Of a DNA stretch of 64,000 nt, positions 1 to 42,641 are shown piece by piece. Position numbers and translations under genes: made by a program. Every line of letters begins with the position of its first letter. The first letter of the stretch is position 1. This DNA comes from Pyxicephalus adspersus (taxonomy: Eukaryota > Chordata > Amphibia > Anura > Pyxicephalidae): the NCBI RefSeq assembly GCF_032062135.1, contig NC_092863.1, positions 12,576,025-12,640,024 of the forward strand, given 5' to 3'. The notes beneath the pieces are model-generated. The model had not been told where the DNA came from and did not search any database. It was given only the letters and a program-made list of their open reading frames with translations.

Positions 1-1044
1 GGTTTAGGAGTGAGTCGATTGTAGAGAAGAGGTTGCGTGGGTTGGAGGCTTGAGAGGAAATGACTGCGGAGAAATAATTTTGTTTGGTGACATTGAGCTC
101 TGTGTTAAAGTTTTGTAGCTTGGCTTTGTAGTCCATGAAGTCAGCGCTGAGGCCAGATTTTCCTCCAATTGACTTCATTTTTGTCATTAGCAACACTGAG
201 AGGTGAAGATTCTCAATTTGTGGACATTTTAATGAGCACAGTTTTAAAGGCTAGAAAATTGTATATTTTCCAGGAGCTCACTTATAAATCCATTCCATGA
301 GCCAGATGAAAGTGTCCAGCTTTAGGGGATTTGTCTCCGGAATAATGGTGGAAAAGAAACAAAGTTTTATTGGGAAAAGAGGAAGAAGCAGATGTGTGGC
401 CTATCATTGATTACCAGGAACCTAAATTGCTCACCAATCCCAGATTTCCCACAATAGCATCATCTTTACAAACTCCTAAAGATGAATGAATCAGCTGGAT
501 CCCTTGTGGTACCTGAGAATCATTGGGAACATATTGGTGGCCAATTTCTAAATAAACAATTTGTAATCTTCCTTTTGAATGATATTTATCTAGACTTTGA
601 ATAACTTTTGTGTCATTGGTTGCCCATATCTTGTGCATAAATTAAGGTATAATTGCAGGAATGTGATGTGAGCCTTCATTCTTCTGCGCAGCTTTTGGGT
701 TTTAAAAGAGTTAGCCTTCCAGTTTCTGTAGTCAAAATCATGGCTGCCAAATAATATTTAGATATGTCCATGGCAAGCAAACTCACAAACTGAATGATTT
801 AGCAACCTGGGCCGGTGTTTGACACCTCCTTGTGAAATCCTTCCACAACTAAATTTTATTTTGCTTTAGCAGTACAGTTTACAAAGTTCACACCAAGTTG
901 CACAGATCTTGCAAAATGGTTCACTGTCAACCTTCATCTCTCATTTTTCAATGGCTCTTATCACATAGCTGGCATCCTCTAAGCAGGGGTAGCTCCACTT
1001 TTTCCATTTGCACCTTTATCTGTTGTAGAGTTTATAGTATAGAC

Positions 1045-1486
1045 CAGGGGTGCCCACACTTTTTTGGATTGTGAGCTACTTTTTAAATGACCAAGTCAAA
1101 ATGATCTACCAGCAATAAAAATGGTAAACATATATTTATTTTTATATACTGAGTATGACACCGAAGTGATTGGAGCTATTTAGACATTGAATGGCAGAAC
1201 ATTGCACTACAAGACTATAGTGACAGGAAGGCTGCAGTTCATCTGTCATAGGAGAATGACGTGCTGCACAAGAAATCGCCCAGCACTGCTCACCTCAGAC
1301 TGCCCTCCCTCACTTCCCATTGTTACAGGAGCCTTCTCACACAGAAAGACATCCCCAGCATCCCTATAGATGTAGCAGCCGGGCTGCTAGTAAAAAGCAG
1401 GAAGGGGTAAGGCAGGGCTCCGAGATCGACTCAGGTTGCCTTTACGATCGACTGGTAGATCACGATCAACGTTTTGGGCACCCCTG
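1045..1486. mobile_element. hAT-type non-autonomous transposon (MITE)
   Basis: The element starts CAGGGGTGCCCA and ends TGGGCACCCCTG, giving perfect 12-bp terminal inverted repeats. It is flanked on both sides by the identical 8-bp direct repeat GTATAGAC (1037-1044 and 1487-1494). Eight-bp duplications and CAGGGGTG-type ends are typical of the hAT superfamily. It is 442 bp long with no transposase ORF, so it is a non-autonomous copy. The intact target duplication suggests a fairly recent insertion. Confidence 0.88.
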
Positions 1487-2436
1487 GTATAGACTTTTCA
1501 AGGAACTTTGTCCAATCAGAAAATGTTTTGAGGGTTAATGCCTACTTTTATTTGCCAACAAAAATATCTAAAAATAATTAGTTTGGACTTGTAGAGGTTT
1601 GTGTGGACCACACTGATCATTTTTAGCCTTCTGGTTATGGAGATGCCAAGTTTAGTGTGTATGGGGCTGTCTGCCTTTTAGAGCACCATCTGACTCTCTA
1701 CAAAAACATAAAATATAGCTCCGGACAGGCCTGGTCCTGCCCTCTTTGCATATCTCTGCAACACCATTCTAGCTCCAATGCATCTAGAGATCAGAAAATC
1801 TTTCACTTCTGAAACTATCTGTATCTTGATAAAGTGTTACTTTTTGTTACTAATTAAAAACTGAAAAAAGCATAAACACAATATTTGAGTTGCTCCAAAA
1901 TAATTTTTGATAACCTTCACTTATGCCATGGCATTATTGGCACTTCATTAATGAATTAGAATGTTTCTTGACACCAGGCACAATTTCAAAGAATAGGGAC
2001 ATATTCATGATAAATGGGCACAGATGAGATTCATGTCAATATGGAAACAGCCCTGCTGCTGGTCTTCTCATGGAAAAACAATATCATCATCTGGAAAATG
2101 AATTCTTTGTGATCTAAGATTGATTGACTGCAGGATATCTTCATCAGTGGCTGTAGCTGTATCAGGGTTTCTTTTTTTGGCCAGATCCTTCAACCATCAC
2201 TGTATATATTTTCACTGTATAATATGTAAAATATTATGTTTGCCCACAAATGAAAGTGAACATACAAAAATACCAACTATTGTAAATTAAAATTATGGGC
2301 AACGAGGTTGTGCTTCCTTATTTCCGGAACCATGTCTGTGGACAAGAATCTCACTTGTAGCCACTCATTGATAATGAAGGGGTCAGTAAGAGTTGGGCCG
2401 ACTACCACCTACTGTCAAATATACCTGATTGAGCCT

Positions 2437-2736
2437 TAAGCTGCATACATACGTGCAATTATTGTCGTTGGAAAGGATCTTTATTGATCCTTTTCAACGA
2501 CAAAGGACTGCACAATGCATGAACGAGTGCTGTACATACTCTATGAAGAGGGGGAGAAGGACGGAGCGGCACCCTGCTGTGCGCTCTTCCCCTTCCCTTG
2601 CATTAGGACCGTTCGCCATCCATCGTCCGTGGATCCGCTCCGGCGACGGATGCTGTACACACTCCAGATTCTTGTCCGATATCGGAGCTGAGACGATTAT
2701 CGGGCAAGAACCATTGGTTGTGTGTACGTAGCTTTA
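2437..2736. mobile_element. TIR element (MITE), family of 21283 copy
   Basis: The left end reads AAGCTGCATACATACGTGCA and the right end, reverse complemented, reads AAGCTACGTACACACAACCA. These are imperfect terminal repeats of about 20 bp. Inside the left end is a strong hairpin (2466-2503, arms beginning GTCGTTGGAAAGGATC). Internal sequence is GC-rich with no convincing gene. A related element with ACACAC-rich termini lies at 21283. Superfamily not assigned. Confidence 0.6.
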
Positions 2737-3814
2737 GTTCAGCAATTTGCCAAGGTTGTCATAATATTTTCAGTTTGTTTAAGACAAGAGAAGCATCACC
2801 TTTCCCTGAATGTAAGCTCCAGCAACATTGTAACTTTGTAGCTTGTCACAGGGTTGGAGGCTACAGCAGGGATTTACATGTTTTTGTTTCATCTTTAGGC
2901 AGCATTTTAGTCCAGGAGGAGGCTATTAACCTGGATGGTGCTTAAACAAAAATGGCTCCATTCCTGTAGAGAGACAAAGCATTGTCCAAAACTAAAAAAA
3001 ATTGAGTTGTTAAATTGTAGTTCATGTTTGATAAGTCATACACATTTTGCAATGACTTTACCTTTTTATTTTTGTGCAGAGTATAGCTTGCCCTAGGGTA
3101 TTATTGTAAAGGGGAAATAGTAATTTTTGAATTTCACAGTGTTTAGCTCCATGTAGAAGCATAGAACAGTGGTCGGTCATCCTAAAGTTTTACAAGGCTT
3201 CTAGGTTTTAACCAATAGCTATATTTGATGTCCTTGCATGTTGAGATTGTTACACAATTTCCCATTGGGCCATCTCTAACCACACAGACAACTTTTATAA
3301 CTAGTAGGTGCTTGAGTAAATGTCTGATGAAGGAAAAGCCTGGCGTTGCCTGATTATTATACCTATTTTGACTTCTATAATTAACAGAAGGCATTTTTCA
3401 TTTCTGTTTAATGTTTTGCAGCTTCTGATGACTCATTGTGAGAGACCTTTTTATAGATTCAGCAAACCAATGTCTATCCTTTGCATGTTCTCTTCTTTTA
3501 TCTTTCACACACTTTGTATTATATTGTGCTTTTTTTAAGTGCTAGTTTCTTCTTTGCGTTGGTTCTCTTAGCCTTTGTTCTTTGTTATTTTACAACCGGG
3601 GTGAAACGTTATGACCTTCTGTCTTCCATACAACACAGAGAAAGGAAGTCATATTATGAGTAACAAGTTAGACATTGGTAGCTTGTATTCATATTTTGGC
3701 ACTTGGTAGTTTGCTAAAGTGGGTCACAGGCATGTTAAGAATATGAGTTTGCATTTACATGTTATGTGAGAGTAAGGAAATGCAATTGAAAAGCCCCTGA
3801 ACATGGTATTGAGA

Positions 3815-3953
3815 GCAGAACTGTAAGCCCTTCTGGGCTGTCCTCTCCTCCTCCAGCGTCATTGTCTGTCATTTGCAACCCCTATTCAATGTACAGCGCT
3901 GCGTAATATGTTGGTGTTCTAAATACAGTTTATTTTTTAATAATAGTAATAAC
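3815..3953 (+). repeat. SINE-like repeat, family B
   Basis: The copy contains the phrase GTACAGCGCTGCGTAATATG followed by an A/T-rich tail of TTA/TAA units. Reverse-strand copies occur at 6156, 28741, 32847 and 58853. Its 3' portion is shared with the family A SINEs at 16692 and 29964, which suggests a common LINE-derived tail. A 16-base G run follows at 3956. Confidence 0.65.
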
Positions 3954-3955
3954 CT

Positions 3956-3971
3956 GGGGGGGGGGGGGGGG
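3956..3971 (+). repeat. Poly-G tract (16 G)
   Basis: An uninterrupted run of 16 guanines directly follows the TAATAA tail of the SINE-B copy. It is a simple repeat, probably length-polymorphic and difficult to sequence, with G-quadruplex potential in the sense strand of the intron. Confidence 0.85.
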
Positions 3972-6155
3972 TCTTATGGGAACATGTCACAAGTGACAAA
4001 AGTATTAAAAAGCATGTTGTTTTTTTCCTTTAATTCAAAGTCACTTGGTTCCTTTTTTTCTTTTTTTAATATTACCAGATCATGATAAAGCTGGATTTTG
4101 ATTAACCACACTTGTGTCTACCCATAGGCTGTGTGGATAGGATAAACAATCTGCCTTACCCAGTACAAAATAAAATATATACCTGACGTAGAACAGAAAT
4201 AATGCATTATTTGACCAGCAGAAGATTTATTATGATCTACAGACAGACACTGTCCTTTCTCATAGCTACAGATCTTGCATAGATTTTGGATGATATAACC
4301 CTTAGTGGCGAACTTGGCATTGTGATTGCCCCCCGGTTTTTAAATTCTCATTAAACGTTGCAGTGTGACAGAGAAGCCATAAGTGACCTGGATTCTGTGC
4401 TGCTGCAGGGTTGCTGGATAGAAAGGAGGGAGGATGGATGTTCTCTGGGTATTTAGTATTATTTTTGTAGGAGGAAAGGAACAGTCACTTTTCAGAAGCC
4501 ATTTGCATTATTTATCACAATCTCTGCTTGTGTTATCTTGGTAGGGACACCCTAGATTAAACCCCTTCCATTCCAGAGTGAACAAGCTTCTTATACCAGG
4601 CTTACAGAGAATTAAAGCTTATTGCTGTTTAGCTACTTTTGGCACTCTGACCATTGCAAATTACAGCTTGTTGGTGGCAGAACTTAATGTTAGCTGTAGT
4701 TACAGATAACATCAAGCACACTGATAACTTAGGTTGTTGGTTTGACATAATGAGATGGAAGTCTTTAATAAAAGGAACCTACTGGTGTTATAACGGGCCG
4801 CATTAGCTGAGCAGCCCAAAGACAATATTTGACTTTTAATTCCAGTGGACTGAATCCCCAACTTGTATATTCGTGCTTCAAACAAGAAATTTGGGCTGAG
4901 CATCTGTGCAGATAAAAGAACATATTACGGATGCCCCCACTTGGGTCCAATTCCACTGGTGTCTGTGAAAACATCTAAAAATATATTTCTAAACACCTCT
5001 GGCAAGCAAAATCTCGCCTGTCCCTTCTCTAGCTCTGTCCTCTCTGTACGGCCCACTTAGCCCTTTGCAGCATCTTCATGAAAATGTATCTGTTCCTGCT
5101 TCCCCTTTATATGTGCACTTTAGTTTCCAATTATTAAAATAAAGAGCTTGTACTCTATTTAACCTGGATAGGGCGTCCTAGTATCCAGGCTGATTTTTTT
5201 ATTCATCGGGGAACTAAAGCCAGAAGATTTCACCCTAGACAAATGTTGGCACTCATAGTGACCCCGGTGTCTTTGGGGAGTTGGATTACAATAAAACCTT
5301 ACAAAATTGTATTCGGTACATGAGATCAACTGCTTTAAAGCTTGCTTGCTACATGATTTTTGACTGAATTACTCCCATATCAATGTATTTTCTTGGCCAG
5401 AGCACCATAAAACCTTCACGTCTAAAAGTGTGAAAGGTGGGGAAAATTTTGTAGTCACAGTTGCTCCAGAGGAGAGTGAAGTTTGGTAGGGTCGGCAGTG
5501 GAACAGAAAAGAATATTTGAATATTTAATATTCAACTTTTTGAATATTTGTTTCTGAATCTGCAACACGGTTACTTTAAATTGCATGGAGAGTGATGTTT
5601 ACCTCGTTACATTCCACTGCAGTTTTTTTTTTAATTTTCATCCTCTCCTCTCTTAGCTTTAATTAAAATGTCCAAGTAAAGAAAGCATTGCGTTACTCTT
5701 GGATAGTGCGTGATCAGCATTTCCGCAGTGAAGCAGAGAATTTAAGATCCTGTACCATAGATCAACTTGTCATCCTAACACTTTCTGCATTCAGTCAGTG
5801 CAGATTTATTAAAAGGCTTTTTTAAAGTTTAAATGTCTTTGAGCTTTTTATATTCAAAATATTCCTCATCCTGCAGGGTAAAGACTTTCCAAATAACTGA
5901 GCCCCTGTATATCTTGCTGCATGTTGAGTGGTCAGGCAGAGCCGCATCATTTGTGTCTTCAATAAGTCACTGACCATGGTAGTGGTAAATCAATACTGCA
6001 TACTTAAAATGCAGACCTGTTCCTCCTGATGTTTGACTTGTTTCCAAGTTTAAATTTATAGGAGAAAATGAAATATATTGACAACTGTAGGCTTTAACGG
6101 AAGATGGTAGTGAGTTGTACAAACGCAATTGGATGTGTCCAGGACAGGGCTTTTA

Positions 6156-6302
6156 ATATCATCATTAAACAGGATTTTTATAGCGCCAACATATTACTCG
6201 GCGCTGTACATTTAAATAGGGGTTTCAAATGACAGACAGATACAAACAGTGACACAGAAGGAGGGCGAGGATCCTGCCCCGAAGAGCTTACAATCTAGGA
6301 GG
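6156..6302 (-). repeat. SINE-like repeat, family B
   Basis: The + strand reads ATTAAACAGGATTTTTATAG, then AGCGCCAACATATTAC, the GCGCTGTACA block and the phrase AAGAGCTTACAATCTAGG. This is the reverse complement of the copy at 3815. Confidence 0.7.
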
Positions 6303-9300
6303 CTATATTACTTTGTCATTTAGCCTGTAGAGATGTCTAGAAATTGGTTCTGCTGTCCACAAAGAATACCGGCAGCATAAGACTGGCTGCTACAATTATG
6401 TGACAGCTGATTGGGATGACATATATGTATTGTATTTTTATTTATTTGTTGCCCTTAGTTTAATCTATCTGAGCTGCATTGGCTGTCTGCCTTTTGCAAT
6501 CTGCCCGGTCATCTCTAATCATGTGTTACATGTCTGCCTATCTCTTGGAATGTCCATGTTTTATTTCATCAAGGTGAAAGTCTATCAATATGACTTTGTG
6601 ACTTCCTGTATACCGCTGGAAAGAGGAGAGTGAAGGAGATGATGTCCAGTTTGACGAGCTTATGGTCTTAATGGGTCAGCCGATTAGAGAAATGTATCTA
6701 AAGCCTTGAGGATTTCATTCCCTCTGTCTGACAAGCCGAAGGTCTGACTTAGGTTTCCGATTGTGACCTTAGAGTAACCCTTTAAGCACGTGAACATCTC
6801 TCCTACCCCCTCCCAGCTCTGTGTTACAATACCTTGATTGTGTATAACATAGGTCTAATCATCTTATGTTTAGCATGAATTCAATCACACTAAAAGATCA
6901 GAAATGACGTGATGACGCGGGCATTACCAATAGAATGCAGATTAATTGAGGGCGTTTTTTCCTCCAATTGTCATGGCTGTTGATAAAATCTACCTTGGTG
7001 ATATTGTAAACTCAGGTTTTCTGGGTTTCTAAGATTTCTATCATAATTCCATCGCTGGAGAGAAATCATTAAGTCATTGAGTAAACGGAACATTTGTGCA
7101 GTATAACGGTTAAGTATTGTCTTAATGGAGAAACACTGGGAATTGTCAAAAGCTGAGCGAGACCACTAAAATGTCATTGGGATTTGCATGGTTGGTGCTT
7201 AATGCCAAAGATAGATGTTTTGTTCAGGCGTGTGGAGGCTGCAAAGCTTTAAAGGTCCCTTTAGTTTTCATGTAATCAGATGGTGGGAGCTGCTCTAAAT
7301 TCCCTCTACAAGCTTAAAGCTTTCTCTTACAACCAAATTCAATTCAATGGTTCTCTGAAACGGTAGGCTACCATTTAAAAAGAAAATACAGGCAGCAGGT
7401 TAAATTGTTTAACAGAATTTGCTATCCAGAAGGCAAAAAAAAACAAGTTTCTTATAAGTCATGTGTATGAAAGGAAGACAGGAAATATGTAACATTCCCA
7501 CTGGCTACTAAACACCAGCCGAATAGACAACTAAAGTCTTTTTCTTAACCCGACACTACCCGCAGTGTCAAATCTTTGTTTTCATTATTTTGACCCTTAG
7601 GTCAGTTCTAAATCTTACAGTGACAAAGGGGTTGATGGAAGGAACCACAACGTGCACTGGGGTGTATCTGGCAATTTCTCATCTTTTTGTGGTGTTTGGT
7701 GGCATGGGCAGCAAAAAATAATTTTCTTTTTTTTTGTACATTCATGAAGTTGTGGCTGCTGCATTTGTATTCTTTTTCCAAGTTTCTCCTTTCTATCATT
7801 TTCACCGGGGTAACTCCTGATCGGGGTAACCCCTGAGCTACTCAGGAATTCCTGTCCAGAGTGACAACACTCCCTGTACTGTATTTAAAATAGGTGCAAT
7901 GTTGTCACCATAGTCTGCTCGCTCCTTCTCTCTTTCTTCGTCCTCTTAACATTGCAATACATTAATTACTATGGACACAGCACTTTGCTCCCGGCATTTT
8001 TTTTTTAGAATATAGCTGTCAGGATAAGGTTTAAATTTGTATGTTCTCCACGTGTGGGTTTCCTCTGGAGAAAAGTGCAATACAAATCTTGGCATTAATT
8101 CTCTTCCCTTTGTGTGTCACTTGTAAAAACATGATGGGTGACAATGTTCCTCTCACAAATACATCAATCTCTTTTCCAGAATATAAAAAGAGCAGACTTT
8201 AGCAGTTTTATGCCACATCAATAAAAGGATAAAGTGTCAAGAGCTCTGTAGGAGAACATTGGCCAAAAATAGATATGTGAGCTTATTTCACTGGAGGGTG
8301 GGAAGATTTTTAAGATCGCTGAAGCTTTAAGAATAAATTCATCTTCATGATAAAAAGGCAAAGAAAATGGTATGTCGCTTCTCAACTTTGATTTAATTTG
8401 ATCAAAACTATGGTTTAGTGCTTGCCTTCAGTGAGATTTTTTTGAGGCGTATGTCAAAGTAATATAGGCTGGAGAAGCAATACGTGATTTGTTTTCTGGC
8501 CTTAATTTTAAAGACATCCCTGACACCCCTGAGTCCATTTGTGTGATATAGTTCCTTTTTAGGGACCAGAAGTACTGCACACATGGATAGATTGTCCTGA
8601 TCGTTACAGATTTAAAAGAGATTTGAAGATACTTTGTTCTGTGGAAGTCTCGTGCCTTCTGAGGAAGCAATGTGTGTTGCGAAACATGTAGAGAAATGAA
8701 AAATGGGACAAATGTCAGAACATCTTTATTTTAACTGTAAATGAAAAACTGTATACTCAGAGCTCATGTAAAATTTTAATGAAAAATAAACTTTTTGATG
8801 TAAGTAGAGCTAAATGATATTGGTGCCTGAATAATCAAATTTTAAAAGGTAAAATAAATATTTTTAGATTTTATTATGGATGTGGCACCAGAATTCTATA
8901 TTAGTCCAATATTGAAGACGTCCCTGACATACTAATGTTCATAAGCCGGACCATGGAACATGCTAACCTATATATATAACTGCATGCAATGATTCCTCTG
9001 TCCACAAATGAATACCTTGGGAGTAGAAGGGTGGGAATATTGATTATCCATTTGCAGCTGTCAAGGACAGCAGGGACAAGATTTGGATTGGAAAACTGGC
9101 TTCATTTGCTTAAATCAATTTGGAGCATTGAATAGTCTTGGTCTACATTCACACTGGTGATCAGGTTGCAGTGAGTTTACCAGGAAACCCTTGCTTCAGG
9201 AGGAAGCTCCTTTATATGAAACCTTTTTGTGGAAAACCATTGTATGAAGACCTGTACTTGTATATTGTACTAATGTATCATAACCCCTAATAGCTTGTCT

Positions 9301-9385
9301 TGTGCAGCTATGAAGTGGTAAGGACTACTGTCATCTTTTTGCCTGCTGTGTCACAATCAAGGCTTCTAGTTCTGTTTTTTTTTAA

Positions 9386-9965
9386 CCTCCTGGGCGGTAA
9401 CCCCGAGTGTGGCTGGGGGTAAAAAAAAAAAAGCTGAAAGCGGTAACCCTGAGCCACACTCGGGGTAGCTAAAACAGTGAAAAACAGTGTTAAATACTAC
9501 ATTACCTGGGACCTTGTCCGCCGGCGTCCTTCTTTGCGATCCCCGTCCTCTTGCATCCTCCGGCAGGCGTCCTCTGCATCTGATGAATCACCTGGGAGTT
9601 CCCAGGGACGCCGTTGTGTTAGGGGCTCTGCGGGAATTTCAAATTATTTTGTATTGCATTCTATACAAAATAACTGTATTGAATGCAATACAGTGGATTT
9701 ATGTCTAAAATCAGTACATTGTCTTTTCATTAAAATTTATTTTACAGTATAATTTAATAGTATGAGTATAATATTTATTTGTTTTTTTTAAATTTAAAAA
9801 AAAAAGTTATTTAAAATGTATTTAATTTATTATTTTGACATGATTTTGTGTTTCAAACTTTATTATACTCATACCATTATATTATACTGTAAAATAAATT
9901 TTCGTAAAAAACAATGTACCGCTTTTAGACATATAAATCTGTACAGAAATGAACCGCCCAGGAGG
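9386..9965. mobile_element. TTAA-flanked MITE with internal palindrome
   Basis: The termini CCTCCTGGGCGGT and ACCGCCCAGGAGG are perfect inverted repeats. The left flank is TTAA (9382-9385) and the right flank is GTAA, consistent with a decayed TTAA target duplication of piggyBac or Kolobok type. The left end also contains CCCCGAGTGTGGCT and its inverted partner AGCCACACTCGGGG. Inside is a second palindrome of roughly 58-bp arms (about 9716-9774 and 9848-9912) around ATTTATTTTACAGTATAAT. No transposase is present. Confidence 0.7.
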
Positions 9966-10159
9966 GTAATAAAAGATTGTCGCCAAGCAACATTTATTCA
10001 ATACACTTGAGATAAACAAAATCAATTGGCTAGAAATATCAAACAAGACATCATATTCCCTATGCCAATGATTTAATTGATATCTGTACTTCTAGAGCAG
10101 ATAATTATTATTATTGTATTGTTGCCCTATAATTAAAAAGATCTTTTTGTTGCCTACAG

Positions 10160-39434
<29,275 letters not shown>

Positions 39435-40650
39435 CTGGACATCCTATCGTTGTGGCAAAAGCACTAGAGGACGTCACTCCTTCAGAACCAGTAACATTCC
39501 ACCCCCCTACCGTCTGTTCCTGGGAAGGTTAAAATCATGAAGCACACCACGGGCTCCCTTATTACTGGGACATGCATGTAACTAAGAAAGCTTTTTCAAA
39601 ATGTTAAACCATCTCAGCCTCGCACATCCATTCTGCTACCAAATAATTTGAATGCACAAGGCAGCCACACCGAACCATTCGCTTGTCAGAGCTCTCCAGG
39701 GTATGTACTCTGTATTCTTTATTATGTTATAGTGGGATGGATGGACAAGGTGACCTTCTACCATGAAGTCATTTTATTCCATTTTTATTTCTGATGACTT
39801 CCATGTTATAGCTGTCGGATGTTTTTATGCACAAAACAAACCACCTTTCAGCAGCCATATTGGAACCCATGTACTTGAACCCACCTGTGGTCAATATGAC
39901 TTTCCAGAGGTCACCGCAGTGGCACATATCCTTGATGTTTAATTACCTTGTGTTATTCACGCAGGGTTTATTTGTTAAAGAAGTGTCCAGACTGTACAGC
40001 TTCTAGATTTATTGGTGTTTTTGATCCGTGGCACTGTGTATTGAATGCAGAGTGTGTGAATATTTATTAAAAATGGCCAAAGCAAAAGCCATCACAACAT
40101 ATCATTGTCTTTAGTTCCTGCTGCAGTGGTTCTGAAAACGGTTCAGCCCCCCAGCTTGTACAGACAAAGGCTATTATTTTTAGGTTTATATTAAGTAATT
40201 TGTGTTAAAGTGTGACCATCACATGGGCTGTCATTTTATGCTCTGCTTTAGATAAGACTCCATAGTGATGGACACACTTTAAGTACTTGTTAGGATCTAA
40301 ACTTACTTCGAGGTGTTGTGGGGTTGTTGTCTCACATTGCATGTTTCTATGGACTGAATATGCTCAAGTGGGGTGTAAATATGCTGTGCTGGATTCCCTT
40401 AGCCCGCTCAGATCCACCTTCCTCTCTCTCTGTGTCATCCCTCTCTCCCTTCTGTATTTCCCCTCTTTTATGGTAACTTGTGATGTGACCCTGTGGCTGT
40501 TCCCTCCCAACCCCGCTGCTTTACAGACACGTTTTATCCTCCGTGCCACAGTATGTGTATATTTTATTGTGGATTTAAGTTGAAATTATTATTCTGTGGG
40601 GTTATTAATGCTAAACAATCATTGCAATAAAGAGATTATTTATCGGATGT
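39435..40650 (+). other. NSF: NSF 3' UTR
   Basis: It runs from the stop codon to about 20 bases past the AATAAA signal at 40626. No earlier AATAAA was seen on this strand. The true cleavage site is inferred. Confidence 0.7.
40626..40631 (+). promoter_or_regulatory. NSF: NSF polyadenylation signal
   Basis: A canonical AATAAA about 1.2 kb after the stop codon, followed within 40 bases by a GT-rich element (ATGTTGTGGTTT), as expected of a cleavage site. Confidence 0.75.
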
Positions 40651-42641
40651 TGTGGTTTACAGTTTAGTGTTGTACGCCATGTTTTTGGAACAAAATGGAG
40701 TCTTGTATCATGGTAGCTGTGCTGGAAATGGTGGTGGTAGTAGCCTGAGCCTTTAAAGTGACTGCGCCATAAAAACAGTATGGGGGTCATTAAATATGTG
40801 GGGTCAGACCCATAACTATCCTGCTGTGAATAAGTGCCAGAACAGCTTCTCTAAATTTGCTTTAGGTCTTAAAACTTTTATAAAATAATAATTAAAATAT
40901 GAGAGGTTAACAATGGCAGCCCCCATATATTGGCAGAAGCACTTTAAATGCAGGGTTTAGCATTTGAAATCAAGCAGTGACTTCTGACATTTCTGTTTTG
41001 GATAAACATTGCAAGGTGTTATTTGGTCCCTATTAGGGACAGCAGAATTGAGGTTTCTGGACTTCATTGTCCCCTCTGGCTTGTCTCTCCCTGTTGATAT
41101 GAATTATAGGGAGGACAGCTGTAGGATGGAGAAGTTTTGGGTGGTTGAAGCGCCAGAAATTCTCGATTCAGCCTATTAGAATCTCTTTGCAAGTGAAAAA
41201 TATTTTTGGTGGATAAAGCCTGCATACAGTACCAGATATTGCTGCTGGAATTTTCCACAGGTTGCTTAGATTACTTTAGGTTTAATGCCAATGTATGATT
41301 TCACAATTTGTTTTGGATATAGCAGAGAGTTTTTATTTTGGATATAGCAGAGAAGAGTTATAATCTCTCAGGTTAATATTTTTGGACAATTAGGGAAATT
41401 TCCCTTCCCTCATCTGAAAAGATAACTCTCAGATTTTGCATTTCTCTTTACTTTTTGTCATTCATCTCCCCAGTGGGGATTAAGCCATAAACACCTGATA
41501 GAGGATCTAATTCTTTCACATTATATCCAAAACTGAAAAAAATTCTGCCTCGTTTATATATTATAAGTAAACCTTCATAGCTATTACTAGGCTCTAGGTT
41601 TTAGCAAATATAGCAGAGTGGGAATCAATAATCTTAAGATTGAACATTAGGAACTTTGCTGCTTTTTTCAGGCCCATGCAACAGAAACTTCCCAACTCTC
41701 CAAATTCCTGAGTGCTGGGGTAGTGAATGTTGCTGCGCCGGTCCTAAGGATCCAAGACGGGTGAGGATTGTACAGTGCAGCACTCCTATGGATCCCTAAA
41801 ACCATAACGCAAGTCCCCTTCACTTCCATTTATTGCAAGGAAAATAGGGGAACTCCCTGCCATAGAACTACACAATCACATAAATATTTCATGTAAAAAG
41901 CCAAAACAAAATGGCAAAATAATTGAAACAAAAGATCAAAAACCAGAAATCTGTAAATAAACGTTTACTATAATACAGATCTAAGTAACAGTAGAAAGGA
42001 CAAATATTTTGTTTCCAAATATATATATATTTATAATATATTATATATCATTTCAGTTACCTCATATAGGATATATACACAATGTATAATAAATAACAAA
42101 TATAAAAATGATTCTGTATATAAAATCTAAGACTATTTGACATATAGGAGGCTGTATAGTGTCATGTTTTGCTGTATTGCAGATTTTATTCCAATAACTC
42201 TCCTCAGCAGTATTTGTCAGTGACTTTCTATTCACATAGATTTGTGTTAAATCAGACTGAAATGTGATTGTCTCTCTGACATTTTGTATTCTGATGTTGT
42301 CTGATCCATTCACAGCGGATGATAACCTTTGTGAGGGACTACAAATCCCAGCCACAAAGGTTTACAGTAAGGTAACCACTTTAAAAAGGTGACTGAGTGT
42401 CCCCTTAAATTATCTCCAGTCTACTTTTTATACATAATGTTATCCTTATCTCAATTTAGCTTAAATTGCTGTGACCTCACTGGAGAAACTTACCCCTCAC
42501 CTATTTGTCATATGAAGACAAAAAAATAGATAACACGTGTCACTGGGACAGGAAGAGCAAAACAAAACTCCCAGGAGTTCCAGGTAAGTCAAAGGTTAGA
42601 GGAAGAGAAAGGAGGCTTTTTTGGCCAGGTAAATTTAAAAA

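Larger units (their letters stand above)
1..10159 (+). other. NSF: NSF intron 1 (3' part)
   Basis: Everything before the first recognisable NSF exon at 10160 is read as intron 1. Its 5' end and exon 1 lie left of the window. Short ORFs occur, but none has codon structure, homology or splice signals that I can support. It holds several mobile-element relics, listed separately: a hAT MITE at 1045, a TIR element at 2437, SINE-B copies at 3815 and 6156, and a TTAA MITE at 9386. The rest is AT-rich sequence in which I recognise nothing. Confidence 0.8.

Noticed and set aside
9477..9752. ORFs of 73-91 codons in NSF intron 1
   Set aside because: They lie inside the TTAA-flanked MITE and have no transposase features.
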